Origin: Symsagittifera roscoffensis
Lineage: Eukaryota; Xenacoelomorpha; Acoela; Convolutidae
Assembly (NCBI RefSeq): GCF_963678635.1
Contig: NC_087067.1
Span: forward strand, 59,130,487-59,194,486
DNA length: 64,000 nucleotides
Direction: 5' to 3'
Position numbers and translations under genes: made by a program. Below, piece after piece: positions 15,600-25,610 of the stretch (position 1 is the stretch's first letter; each line of letters begins with the position of its first letter). A model generated the notes under the pieces. The model was not told the DNA's origin. It did not search any database and was given only the letters and a program-made list of their open reading frames with translations.

Positions 15600-17500
15600 G
15601 TATTGGATTTCAGTCGTATGACATTAGTTTGTATTGCATCTCATTTGTATGGCGCTAGTTTGTATTGCAAATCATTTGTGCGATGCTAGTTTGTATCGCA
15701 TGTCATTTGTGTGGCGCTAGTTTGTATCGCATATAATTTGTATGACGCTAGTTTGTATCGCATGTCATTTGTATGACGCTAGTTTCTATCGCATATCATT
15801 TGTATGACGCTAGTTTGTATCGCATGTCATTTGTATGACGCTAGTTTCTATCGCATCTCATTTGTATGACGCTAGTTTATATCGCATGTCATTTGTATGA
15901 CGCTAGTTTTTATCGCATGTCATTTGTATGACGCTAGTTTGTATTGCATATCATTTGTGCGAAACTAGTTTGTATCGCATGTCAATTGTGTGGCACTAGT
16001 TTGTATCGCATATCATTTGTATGACGCTAGTTTGTATCGCATGTCATTTGTGTGGCGCTAGTTTGTATCGCATATCACTTGTATGACGCTAGTTTGTATC
16101 GCATGTCATTTGTATGACGCTAATTTCTGTCGCATCTCTCTTGTATGACGCTAGTTTAAATGGCATGTCATTTGTATGACGCTAGTTCGTATTGGATTTT
16201 ATTCGTATGACATTAGTTTGTTTTGCATCTTGTTTGCGAGACGCCAGTTTGTATCGCATGTCATTGGTATGACGCTAGTTTGTACCGCAAGTCATTTGTA
16301 TGACGCTAGTTTGTATTGCATATCACTTGTGAGACGCTAGTTTGTATTGCATGTCATTTGTATGACGCTAGTTTTCATCGCATGTCCTCTGAATGACGCT
16401 AGTTTTCATTGCATATCATTTGTGAGTCGCTAGTTTGTATCGCATATCATTTTTTAAGGACGCTAGTTTGTATCGCATGTCATTTGTTTGACGCTAGTTC
16501 GTATTGGATTTCAGTCGTATGACATTAGTTTGTATTGCATCTCATTTGTATGGCGCTAGTTTGTATTGCATATCATTTGTGCGATGCTAGTTTGTATCGC
16601 ATATAATTTGTGTGGCGCTATTTTGTATCGCATATAATTTGTATGACGCTAGTTTGTATCGCATGTCATTTGTATGACGCTAGTTTCTATCGCATATCAT
16701 TTGTATGACGCTAGTTTGTATCGCATGTCATTTGTATGACGCTAGTTTCTATCGCATCTCATTTGTATGACGCTAGTTTATATCGCATGTCATTTGTATG
16801 ACGCTAGTTTTTATCGCATGTCATTTGTATGACGCTAGTTTGTATTGCATATCATTTGTGCGAAACTAGTTTGTATCGCATGTCAATTGTGTGGCACTAG
16901 TTTGTATCGCATATCATTTGTATGACGCTAGTTTGTATCGCATGTCATTTGTGTGGCGCTAGTTTGTATCGCATATCATTTGTATGACGCTAGTTTGTAT
17001 CGCATGTCATTTGTATGACGCTAGTTTCTGTCGCATCTCTCTTGTATGACGCTAGTTTAAATGGCATGTCATTTGTATGACGCTAGTTCGTATTGGATTT
17101 TATTCGTATGACATTAGTTTGTTTTGCATCTTGTTTGCGAGACGCCAGTTTGTATCGCATGTCATTGGTATGACGCTAGTTTGTACCGCAAGTCATTTGT
17201 ATGACGCTAGTTTGTATTGCATATCACTTGTGAGACGCTAGTTTGTATTGCATGTCATTTGTATGACGCTAGTTTTCATCGCATGTCCTCTGAATGACGC
17301 TAGTTTTTATTGCATATCATTTGTGAGTCGCTAGTTTGTATCGCATATCATTTTTTAAGGACGCTAGTTTGTATCGCATGTCATTTGTTTGACGCTAGTT
17401 CGTATTGGATTTCAGTCGTATGACATTAGTTTGTATTGCATCTCATTTGTATGGCGCTAGTTTGTATTGCATATCATTTGTGCGATGCTAGTTTGTATCG
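15600..17500. repeat. Higher-order repeat, 901 bp
   Basis: Three independent markers give the same period: tcgtattggatttcag at 15598, 16499 and 17400; agtttctatcgcatatcat at 15781 and 16682; tgtaccgcaagtc at 16281 and 17182. A related copy of the last marker lies at 14721, 1,560 bp upstream. The two 901-bp copies look nearly identical by eye, which suggests a recent duplication. Confidence 0.88.
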
Positions 17501-17890
17501 CATATAATTTGTATGACGCTAGTTTGTATCGCATGTCATTTGTATGACGCTAGTTTCTATCGCATATCACTTTTTTAAGGACGCTAGTTTGTATCGCATG
17601 TCATTTGTATGACGCTAGTTCGTATTGGATTTCAGTCGTATGACATTAGTTTGTATTGCATCTCATTTGTATGGCGCTAGTTTGTATTGCATATCATTTG
17701 TGCGATGCTAGTTTGTATCGCATGTCATTTGTGTGGCGCTAGTTTGTATCGCATATAATTTGTATGACGCTAGTTTGTATCGCATGTCATTTGTATGACG
17801 CTAGTTTCTATTGCATGTCATTTGTATGACGCTAGTTCGTATTGGATTTCATTCGTATGACATTAGTTTGTTTTGCATCTCATTTGTATG

Positions 17891-17895
17891 ACGCT
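17891..17895. repeat. Target-site duplication, left copy (acgct)
   Basis: The five bases before the 5' LTR are acgct, identical to those after the 3' LTR. They belong to the satellite monomer (gACGCTag), so removing the element and one copy restores an intact 31-bp unit. Five bases is usual for BEL/Pao elements. Confidence 0.9.
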
Positions 17896-18484
17896 TGTTG
17901 CTTGCAACAAGCAACTTAATCGAATGAAAAACTAAATAGAAAATAAAAACCGCAAAAAAACTGGTTTAAACCAACAAAGATTGTTTCAAATGCTTGATTT
18001 AATATTCGCGGGATTTGTCCTCTTTATATGTAAGGTAATTTTATATCGAATTATCCAAATTTTCAAAACAGCTTGTAAAATTTATCCACATTAAGAAGCA
18101 GCAGTTGGGTGAGCCTTGTAACTCTGGTTTAGACAGATAGAGACCGGATCAGGGCTCATTGCACAAACTCAACGAGTAAAAAAATTGCGAATATTGGGAT
18201 ACAACGTTTTAGAATTCTTGTAATGTAATGCTAGCATTGAGTACTCGCTGCAGGCACACGCCAAAAACCCATTGAAGTTATATTGACATTTGCAAGACTT
18301 TTCTTTATAATTAAAAGATGTTCAACTTCATTGTCTTGGTATAGACAAGAAGCAGATATAAGCTGTTCCCCTCTCTCTGATATACAGTCATATCAATCGT
18401 TGAATCAAAGTTGAAGTAAAATCTCAGCTACGTCAATCTGAGTTGGTCCGCTATTGAAAAGTTATAGGCTTCGGCGAGAAACCA
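17896..18484 (+). repeat. 5' LTR (589 bp)
   Basis: Direct repeat of 21039-21627. By-eye alignment gives about 45 differences including one-base indels (about 7.6 percent), so the insertion is not recent. The outer end contains a short inverted repeat, TTGCTTGC next to gcaacaagcaac. Confidence 0.93.
18353..18392 (+). promoter_or_regulatory. Possible LTR core promoter (TATA-like plus initiator)
   Basis: A gatataag box at about 18354 is followed some 31 bp later by atacagtcat, which resembles an arthropod initiator. Both are retained in the 3' LTR with one change in the box. Spacing fits a TATA-initiator pair, but this is pattern matching only. Confidence 0.35.
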
Positions 18485-18557
18485 TTGATCCGCGTCGAGC
18501 CGGACACAACGAACCAATAACCACTATCCATTAACCACTAACTACGAACCACGCACT
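18485..18557 (+). other. Retrotransposon 5' leader
   Basis: Untranslated leader between the LTR and the first ATG. The primer-binding site should start here, but no TGG follows the LTR directly. It contains a short tandem-like run with aaccaataacc and ttaaccactaac motifs. Nothing else recognised. Confidence 0.6.
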
Positions 18558-18716
18558 ATGAGTGATAACAACGATCAGTACGATCTACGAAGCTTCGCGA
18601 ACGAGCAAGGCGATGTACGATCAGTTGCGATCGAGCAACCAGGTCAGAGCAATGCGAACGAGCAGAGCGATCAACCAGCTGATTTGAGCGTGCGACAAGG
18701 ACGAAACGATCAGTGA
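18558..18716 (+). pseudogene. BEL/Pao gag, N-terminal remnant
   Basis: An ATG at 18558 opens a 52-codon frame (begins MSDNNDQYDLRSF) that ends at TGA 18714-18716. The product is hydrophilic and rich in Q, N, S and D. It lies where the gag start is expected, just after the leader. It is in a different frame from the downstream DUF1759 part (18862 is offset by one), so at least one indel and further stops separate them. Its identity as gag rests on position only. Confidence 0.55.
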
Positions 18717-18861
18717 GGACGAACATACCTGAAGTTGGTTCACTTAAGAAGTGGTCACAAGACGTGCATTTCTAAGCATAGGGATCGAATAAAATCAATC
18801 CGATCGTCCTTTCCAGTGACCGATTTTGCGGGCTTGCGAATTTCTCTTGCTGTCATAAGAG

Positions 18862-19404
18862 ATGTTAGACGTAAGTCGATGTAAGACTCTCACATCGATC
18901 TGTGAAAAAGATCGATTGATAGAGGACGTTGTACCAGACGAACGTCTGCAAGCCGAGCTTGAAACGGCTTGTGAGTTCAGAGCGGAGGTACGAGAATTCA
19001 TTCAGCAGACGAATGGTTTCTTGGAAGATCAGCAAGCGTCTTCCAGAGGATCGACAGGAGAAGTGAACGGGCTTCATACAATGTTTTTACCAAGATCAAG
19101 TCAGATCAAGTTGCCGAAGATAGATCTTCGCTCTTTCAGTGGGAAGTATAAAGAGTGGACGAGCTTCATTGATCAGTTCGTTTCTGCTGTACATGGAAAC
19201 CCAAACCTCCAAAATGCTGAGAAGTTGAACTACCTCAAGTCTTCACTTCGAGGAGAAGCACACGATCTGATCAAGAATCTAGCAACAACAGACGTGAACT
19301 ACAAGCTCGCAAGGAGGACTCTAATGGACCGATTCGACAATAGGATAATCATTATAAGCATGCATCTCAGTGCTGTGTTGAAATACCCAATTTCGAAAAC
19401 CTAA
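18862..19404 (+). pseudogene. BEL/Pao Gag core (DUF1759-like)
   Basis: A 180-residue open segment. Residues 1-60 are charged and helix-prone. Residues 84-160 match the DUF1759 Gag signature of BEL/Pao elements: KLPKIDLRSFSGKYKEW, then a histidine-Asn-Pro segment, then KLNYLKSSLRGEAHDLI. The frame is closed by TAA at 19402-19404, and homologous protein clearly continues in the same frame after it, so the stop is a disabling mutation. The family forms the structural particle that packages the element's RNA. The ATG at 18862 is simply the first in the open segment and need not be the original start. Confidence 0.88.
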
Positions 19405-19647
19405 GATGGAACAAGCCTAAGGAAGCTTGTGGAGTGTTTTCGTGAAAACGCGGCTGCATTAGAAATTCAAGGCTGTAACACTCAAAAATGGGATCCAATA
19501 CTGGTTCATGTGATTGAGCAGAAACTGGATCCGGAAAGCCAAAAGCAATGGCAGCTTCACAACCCAGGCGTAGAGCTCCAGAAACTACACGACCTTGACG
19601 ATTTCATTAGTGCGCGAGCGAGGGCACTAGAAGCAGTGAAGTCATAA
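19405..19647 (+). pseudogene. BEL/Pao Gag, middle segment
   Basis: Same frame as the upstream segment, continuing past the TAA at 19402. It encodes about 80 residues (LRKLVECFRENAAALEIQGC and onward) with the helical, tryptophan-containing character of the region between DUF1759 and the zinc knuckles in BEL/Pao Gag. It ends at a second in-frame TAA at 19645-19647, after which the frame again continues. Both stops are read as decay of one long gag-pol frame. Confidence 0.8.
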
Positions 19648-19944
19648 ATCACTTTACAGAATCCAACAACTCAAATTGAAGCACATGCTGATGTCCAAAG
19701 TAAAATCGACCGAAGGCAATCGTATGGAGCAACAACTGTGGACGAGCAATGTGTGTTTTGTGGAGCACTTCACACTGTAACTGCATGTAACGAGTTCGAG
19801 AAGTTGAAAGTACATACACGGGAAGACGAAGTGACTTCCAAATGACTATGCTTTAATTGTTTGCGCCCAGGGCATATGGTAACGAAATGCCCAAGCACGC
19901 ACAATTGAAAACAGTGTGGAAAAAGACACAATTCTCTTCTTCAC
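19648..19944 (+). pseudogene. BEL/Pao Gag nucleocapsid region with three zinc knuckles
   Basis: In the same frame three cysteine-histidine motifs are readable: C-x2-C-x3-H-x4-C at 19750-19788, a canonical C-x2-C-x4-H-x4-C at 19849-19890, and a third whose first cysteine position is now TGA (19906-19908), followed by KQCGKRHNSLLH. Another TGA lies at 19843-19845, just before the second knuckle. Such motifs bind RNA in retroelement nucleocapsids. The two TGA stops prove the copy is dead here. Confidence 0.85.
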
Positions 19945-20586
19945 GTGGACAATCAGCACAGGGAACAACAGATTACAACTGAGAGAAAGACTGTAAGCGA
20001 TTGTCATACGAGTGGAAACAACCTGTGTTTTGCCATTAGTGCTACGGAACCTGACAGAACGGCCCTACTTGGAACTTGCAGGATACCGCTGTTCAACCAT
20101 CACAGACTAGAAATCATTTGCCGTGCCTTGGTAGACAATGGATCACAGTTTAACTTCGTCAATGATAGCTTCGTACGACGGCATGGGTTGCCTCGTAAAT
20201 CAGTCAACCAAACAGTGAAACCAGTTGGAACAGCACCCCCATTGGAGACGAGAGATCTTGCTCCGATAACTTTGTCATTGCCTGGAGAAGACACAATAAG
20301 AGCAGATTTCTTCATCATAACCCAAGTCACATCAGATCTACCAGGAGACGATGTGGATGTACGCGAGCATAACTTTCCATCTCGATATGCACTGGAGGGT
20401 CCAGATTTCGACAAAAGAGGAAGGATTGATCTTCTATGTGGTGTTGAACTGGCAAACGAGCTCACCACTGGTAAACGGATACGAGAAGGATCTCTCACCT
20501 TGGATGAATCAATTTTTGGCTGGATTGTGAGTGGATCAGTACAGTTACTAAGCAAGCACAACGATGATAGTGTTTTGCAAGTCTGA
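19945..20586 (+). pseudogene. BEL/Pao aspartic protease (DUF1758-like)
   Basis: A 213-residue open segment. It begins at GTG in continuation of the knuckle frame, so it is not a true start. Residues 42-82 carry the protease signature LLGTCRIPL then RALVDNGSQ (catalytic Asp 64 in D-N-G-S retained), then FVRRHGLP. Later TISLPGEDTIRADFFI-like strands and residues ESIFGWIVSG near the end match the DUF1758 region of BEL/Pao Pol. The protease cuts the Gag-Pol precursor. The frame ends at TGA 20584-20586, and coding potential continues in the +1 frame, indicating a frameshift near 20,570. Confidence 0.87.
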
Positions 20587-20785
20587 TCTGGGCATGAATC
20601 GTATTTGGACAGTTGAGGACTTGCCTTCGAACCGAAGCCCTCGATCAAAAGAAGAAGAGTTTGTTGAGAATCACTTAGACAAAACAACCAGAACTGAGCC
20701 AGATGGTCGCTACTCTGTTATTTTGCCTTTCAAGACAAACGTTGCAATCAAACGATTCTTCAGTCTGGAACGCAAACTTAAGTAG
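20564..20785 (+). pseudogene. BEL/Pao Pol, protease-to-RT linker
   Basis: Shifted by one base relative to the protease. It encodes a tryptophan-containing start (RIWTVEDLPS), an SKEEEFVENHLDKT segment, and DGRYSVILPFK followed by RFFSLERKLK. This is the conserved order just upstream of the reverse-transcriptase domain in BEL/Pao Pol. It ends at TAG 20783-20785 and resumes in the same frame, so the stop is a point mutation. Confidence 0.8.
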
Positions 20786-20986
20786 GATGTGGTTTTATAC
20801 ACTCAGTATCGAAACTTCATCAAAGAGTTCCGAGACATCGGTCACCTAGAAGAATTCATTGGAATTTTCTGGAAGCGATGGAGCAAGGAGTACTTGTCTT
20901 CTCTGCAGCCTCGGAAGAAGTGGACTTCAAAACAACGACTACAAAACCGCAAGGGGCTGCTGCGTCCGGCCTTGCATAAACATTAG
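20786..20986 (+). pseudogene. BEL/Pao Pol deletion junction (RT start joined to DUF5641)
   Basis: One open frame holds two parts that are normally several kilobases apart. YTQYRNFIKEFRDIGHLEE belongs at the beginning of the RT region. From about 20,867, FWKRWSKEYLSSLQPRKKW matches the C-terminal DUF5641 domain that follows integrase in BEL/Pao Pol. The breakpoint lies at about 20,849-20,866. RT active site, RNase H and integrase are absent. The frame then drifts to a TAG at 20984-20986. Confidence 0.82.
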
Positions 20987-21038
20987 CAAATTCTCAGTCA
21001 GTGTTGAATGAACTTGACTCATTCAAGGTGGGTGGCAA
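20987..21038 (+). promoter_or_regulatory. 3' untranslated end with polypurine tract
   Basis: Short stretch between the last coding remnant and the 3' LTR. The purine-rich run aaggtgggtggcaa at 21025-21038 directly abuts the LTR start and is the likely polypurine tract that primes plus-strand synthesis. Confidence 0.6.
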
Positions 21039-21627
21039 TGTTGCTTGCAACAAGCAACTTTATCGAATGAAAAACGAAATGGAATTTAAAAACCGCCAAA
21101 AAACTGATTTAAACCAACAACGATTGTTTCAATTATTTGATTTAATCTGCGCGGGATTTGTCTTTTTTATATGTAATGTAATTTTATATCGAATTTTCTG
21201 AATTTTCAAAACAGCTTGTAAAATTGATCCACATTAAGAAGCAGCAGTTGGGTGAGCCTTGTGACTCTGGTTTAGACAGATAGAGACCGGATCAGGGCTC
21301 ATTGCCTAAACTCAACGAGTAAAAAAGTTGCGAATTTTGCGATACAACGTTTTAGAGTTCTTGTATTGTAATGCTAGCATTGAATACTCGCTGCAGGCAC
21401 ACGCCAAAAACCCCTTGAAGTTATATTGACATTTTCAAGATTTTCTTCATAAATAAAAGATTTTTAACTTTATTGTCTTGGTATACACAATGAAGCAGGT
21501 ATAAGCTGTTCCCCTCCCTCTGATATACAGTCATATCAATCGTTGAATCAAAATTAAAGTAAAATCTCAGCTACGTCAAGCTGAGTTGGTCCGCTATTGA
21601 AAAGTTATAGGCTTCGGCGAGAAACCA
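21039..21627 (+). repeat. 3' LTR (589 bp)
   Basis: Second LTR, same length and same TG...CA ends as the first. It contains AATAAA at 21452-21457, which differs by small indels in the 5' copy. The TATA-like and initiator-like motifs are conserved. Confidence 0.93.
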
Positions 21628-21632
21628 ACGCT
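21628..21632. repeat. Target-site duplication, right copy (acgct)
   Basis: Immediately follows the terminal CA of the 3' LTR and is identical to 17891-17895. The satellite resumes at once in register (acgctagtttg). Confidence 0.9.
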
Positions 21633-22430
21633 AGTTTGTATCACATAACTTCTGTATGACGCTAGTATGTATCACATGTCATTTGTATGACGCTAGTTTG
21701 TAATGCATATCAATTGTGGGACGCTAATTTGTATCACACATCTTTTGTGCGACGCTATTTTGTATCGCATGTCCTTTGTATGGCGCTAGAATGTATCGCA
21801 TGTCAATTGTATGACGCTAGTTTGTATCGCATGTCATTTATATGACGCTAGTTTGTATTGCATATTATCTGTGAGACGCTAAATTATATCGCTTATTCGT
21901 TGTATGACGCAAGTTTTTTTTTGCATATCATTTGTGAAACGATTGTTTGTATCGCATGTCATTTGTATGACACTAGTATGTATAGCATGTCATTTGTATG
22001 ACACAAGTTTACATCGCATATCATTTGTATGACGCTAGTTTGTATCACATGTCATTTGTATGGCGCTAGTTTATATCGCATGTCATTTGTATGACGCTAG
22101 TTTGTATTGTATATATTTTTTGAGACGCTAACTTGTATCGCATATCATTTGTGCGACGCTAGTTTGTATGGCATGTCATTTGTGTGGCGCTAGTTTGAGT
22201 CGCATGTCATTTGTATGACGCTAGTTTGTACCGCATGTCATTTGTATGACGCTAGTTCGTAATGCATATTATTCTTGTGACATTAGTTTGTATTGTATCT
22301 CATTTGTGAGATGCTAGATTGTATCGCATGTCATTTGTATGACGCTAATCTGTATCGCATTTAATTTGTTAACACTGGTTTATATCGCATATCACTTTTA
22401 TGACAACAGTTTGTGTCACATGTTGTTTGT

Positions 22431-25400
22431 ATCAAGCTAGTATTGCATATCACGTGTGAGACGCTAGTTTGTATCGCATATCATCTGTATGACACTAGAT
22501 CGCATGTCATTTTCATGTCGCTAGTTTGTATCGCATATCTTTTGATTGACGCTATTTTGTATTATATATCATTTGTATGACGCTAGTTTGAATCGCATGT
22601 CATTTGTATGACACTAGTTTGTAATGCATATCAATTGTGGGACGCTAATTTGTATCACTAATCTTTTGTGCGACGCTATCTTGTGTCGAATGTCTTTTGT
22701 ATGGCGATAGATTGTATCGCATGTCAATTGTATGACGCTAGTTTGTATCGCTCGTCATTTGTTTGACGCTAGTTTGTTTTGCATATCTTTTTTGAGACGC
22801 TAAATTATATCGCTTATTCGTTGTATGACGCTAGTTTGTTTTGCGTATCATTTGTGAAACGCTTGTTTGTATCGCATGTCATTTGTATGACACTAGTATG
22901 TATAGCAAGTCATTTGTTTGACGCTAGTTTGTATTACATATATTTTTTGAGACGCTAACTTGTATCGCATATCATTTGTGCGACGCTATCTTGTGTCGCA
23001 TGTCTTTTTTATGGCGATAGATTGTATCGCATGTCAATTACATGACGCTAGTTTGTATGGCATGTCATTTGTGTGGCGCTAGTTTGTATCGCATGTCATT
23101 TGTATGACGCTAGTTTGTACCTTATTCTTGTGACATTAGTTTGTATTGTATCTCATTTGTGTGACGCTAATCTGTATCGCATTTAATTTGTTAACACTGG
23201 TTTATATCGCATATCACTTTTATGACAACAGTTTGTGTCACATGTTGTTTGTATCAAGCTAGTATTGCATATCACGTGTGAGACGCTAGTTTGTATCGCA
23301 TATCATCTGTATGACACTAGATCGCATGTCATTTTTATGTCGCTAGTTTGTATCGCATATCTTTTGATTGACGCTATTTTGTATTTTATATCATTTGTAT
23401 GACGCTAGTTTGAATCGCATGTCTTTTGTATGACACTAGTTTGTAATGCATATCAATTGTGGGACGCTAATTTGTATCACTAATCTTTTGTGCGACGCTA
23501 TCTTGTGTCGAATGTCTTTTGTATGGCGATAGATTGTATCGCATGTCAATTGTATGACGCTAGTTTGTATCGCATGTCATTTGTTTGACGCTAGTTTGTA
23601 TTGCATATCTTTTTTGAGACGCTAAATTATATCGCTTATTCGTTGTATGACGCTAGTTTGTATCGCATGTCATTTGTATGACACTAGTATGTATAGCAAG
23701 TCATTTGTTTGACGCTAGTTTGTATTACATATATTTTTTGAGACGCTAACTTGTATCGCATATCATTTGTGCGACGCTATCTTGTGTCGCATGTCTTTTT
23801 TATGGCGATAGATTGTATCGCATGTCAATTACATGACGCTAGTTTGTATGGCATGTCATTTGTGTGGCGCTAGTTTGTATCGCATGTCATTTGTATGACG
23901 CTAGTTTGTACCTTATTCTTGTGACATTAGTTTGTATTGTATCTCATTTGTGTGACGCTAATCTGTATCGCATTTAATTTGTTAACACTGGTTTATATCG
24001 CATATCACTTTTATGACAACAGTTTGTGTCACATGTTGTTTGTATCAAGCTAGTATTGCATATCACGTGTGAGACGCTAGTTTGTATCGCATATCATCTG
24101 TATGACACTAGATCGCATGTCATTTTTATGTCGCTAGTTTGTATCGCATATCTTTTGATTGACGCTATTTTGTATTTTATATCATTTGTATGACGCTAGT
24201 TTGTATCGCATGTCATTTGTTTGACGCTAGTTTGTATTGCATATCTTTTTTGAGACGCTAAATTATATCGCTTATTCGTTGTATGACGCTAGTTTGTATC
24301 GCATGTCATTTGTATGACACTAGTATGTATAGCAAGTCATTTGTTTGACGCTAGTTTGTATTACATATATTTTTTGAGACGCTAACTTGTATCGCATATC
24401 ATTTGTGCGACGCTATCTTGTGTCGCATGTCTTTTTTATGGCGATAGATTGTATCGCATGTCAATTACATGACGCTAGTTTGTATGGCATGTCATTTGTG
24501 TGGCGCTAGTTTGTATCGCATGTCATTTGTATGACGCTAGTTTGTACCTTATTCTTGTGACATTAGTTTGTATTGTATCTCATTTGTCATTTGTTTGACG
24601 CTAGTTTGTATTACATATATTTTTTGAGACGCTAACTTGTATCGCATATCATTTGTGCGACGCTATCTTGTGTCGCATGTCATTTGTGTGACGCTAATCT
24701 GTATCGCATTTAATTTGTTAACACTGGTTTATATCGCATATCACTTTTATGACAACAGTTTGTGTCACATGTTGTTTGTATCAAGCTAGTATTGCATATC
24801 ACGTGTGAGACGCTAGTTTGTATCGCATATCATCTGTATGACACTAGATCGCATGTCATTTTTATGTCGCTAGTTTGTATCGCATATCTTTTGATTGACG
24901 CTATTTTGTATTTTATATCATTTGTATGACGCTAGTTTGAATCGCATGTCTTTTGTATGACACTAGTTTGTAATGCATATCAATTGTGGGACGCTAATTT
25001 GTATCACTAATCTTTTGTGCGACGCTATCTTGTGTCGAATGTCTTTTGTATGGCGATAGATTGTATCGCATGTCAATTGTATGACGCTAGTTTGTATCGC
25101 ATGTCATTTGTTTGACGCTAGTTTGTATTGCATATCTTTTTTGAGACGCTAAATTATATCGCTTATTCGTTGTATGACGCTAGTTTGTATCGCATGTCAT
25201 TTGTATGACACTAGTATGTATAGCAAGTCATTTGTTTGACGCTAGTTTGTATTACATATACTTTTTGAGACGCTAACTTGTATCGCATATCATTTGTGCG
25301 ACGCTATCTTGTGTCGCATGTCTTTTTTATGGCGATAGATTGTATCGCATGTCAATTACATGACGCTAGTTTGTATGGCATGTCATTTGTGTGGCGCTAG

Positions 25401-25610
25401 TTTGTATCGCATGTCATTTGTATGACGCTAGTTTGTTCCTTATTCTTGTGACATTAGTTTGTATTGTATCTCATTTGTGATACGCTAGTTTGTATCGCAT
25501 GTCATTTGTGTGACGCTAGCTTATATCGCATTTAATTTGCTAACACTGGTTTTTCTCGCATATCAATTTTATGACAACAATTTGTGTCACAAATTGTTTG
25601 TATCAAGCTA
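22431..25610. repeat. Higher-order repeat, 736-822 bp
   Basis: The marker atcaagctag occurs at 22431, 23253, 24044, 24780 and 25602, giving spacings of 822, 791, 736 and 822. The first two differ by exactly one monomer (31). Flanking variants, including the truncated units tatcacgtgtgag and gacactagatcgcatg, keep their order. Wider-spaced copies of the marker follow at 26654, 27242 and 27652. Confidence 0.88.

Larger units (their letters stand above)
1..17895. repeat. 31-bp satellite array, zone 1
   Basis: Uninterrupted tandem array of a 31-bp monomer, first half GACGCTAGTTTGTATC and second half GCATGTCATTTGTAT, continuing from beyond the left window edge. About 577 copies by length. Common variants are a TATTG/CATATCA/GTGAGACG form, a gtgcgaagctag form, a gtgtggcgctag form, and a unit in which the spacer becomes ttttttaagg before acgctag. 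The ttttttaagg form was seen only in this zone. Higher-order repeats are frequent and are listed separately. Short open frames occur by chance because 31 is not a multiple of three; none looks like a gene. Every unit carries a CTAG tetramer. Confidence 0.97.
17896..21627 (+). mobile_element. BEL/Pao-type LTR retrotransposon, internally deleted
   Basis: A 3,732-bp element with two 589-bp LTRs beginning TGTTGCTTGC and ending GAGAAACCA (TG...CA ends), flanked by a 5-bp direct repeat acgct. The internal part is only 2,554 bp. It carries in order a Gag region of the DUF1759 type, zinc knuckles, a DUF1758-like aspartic protease, the start of the reverse-transcriptase region, and then directly the C-terminal DUF5641-like segment. 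Several thousand bases encoding reverse transcriptase, RNase H and integrase are therefore missing. At least seven in-frame stops or frameshifts make it non-autonomous. No convincing primer-binding site with TGG follows the 5' LTR. Confidence 0.93.

Noticed and set aside
18485-18505. Primer-binding site of the BEL/Pao element
   Set aside because: No TGG or clear tRNA complement follows the 5' LTR, so none is annotated.
18795-20687. Minus-strand frames opposite gag and protease (18795-19001, 18865-19077, 20100-20687)
   Set aside because: They are antisense to recognisable Gag and protease sequence.
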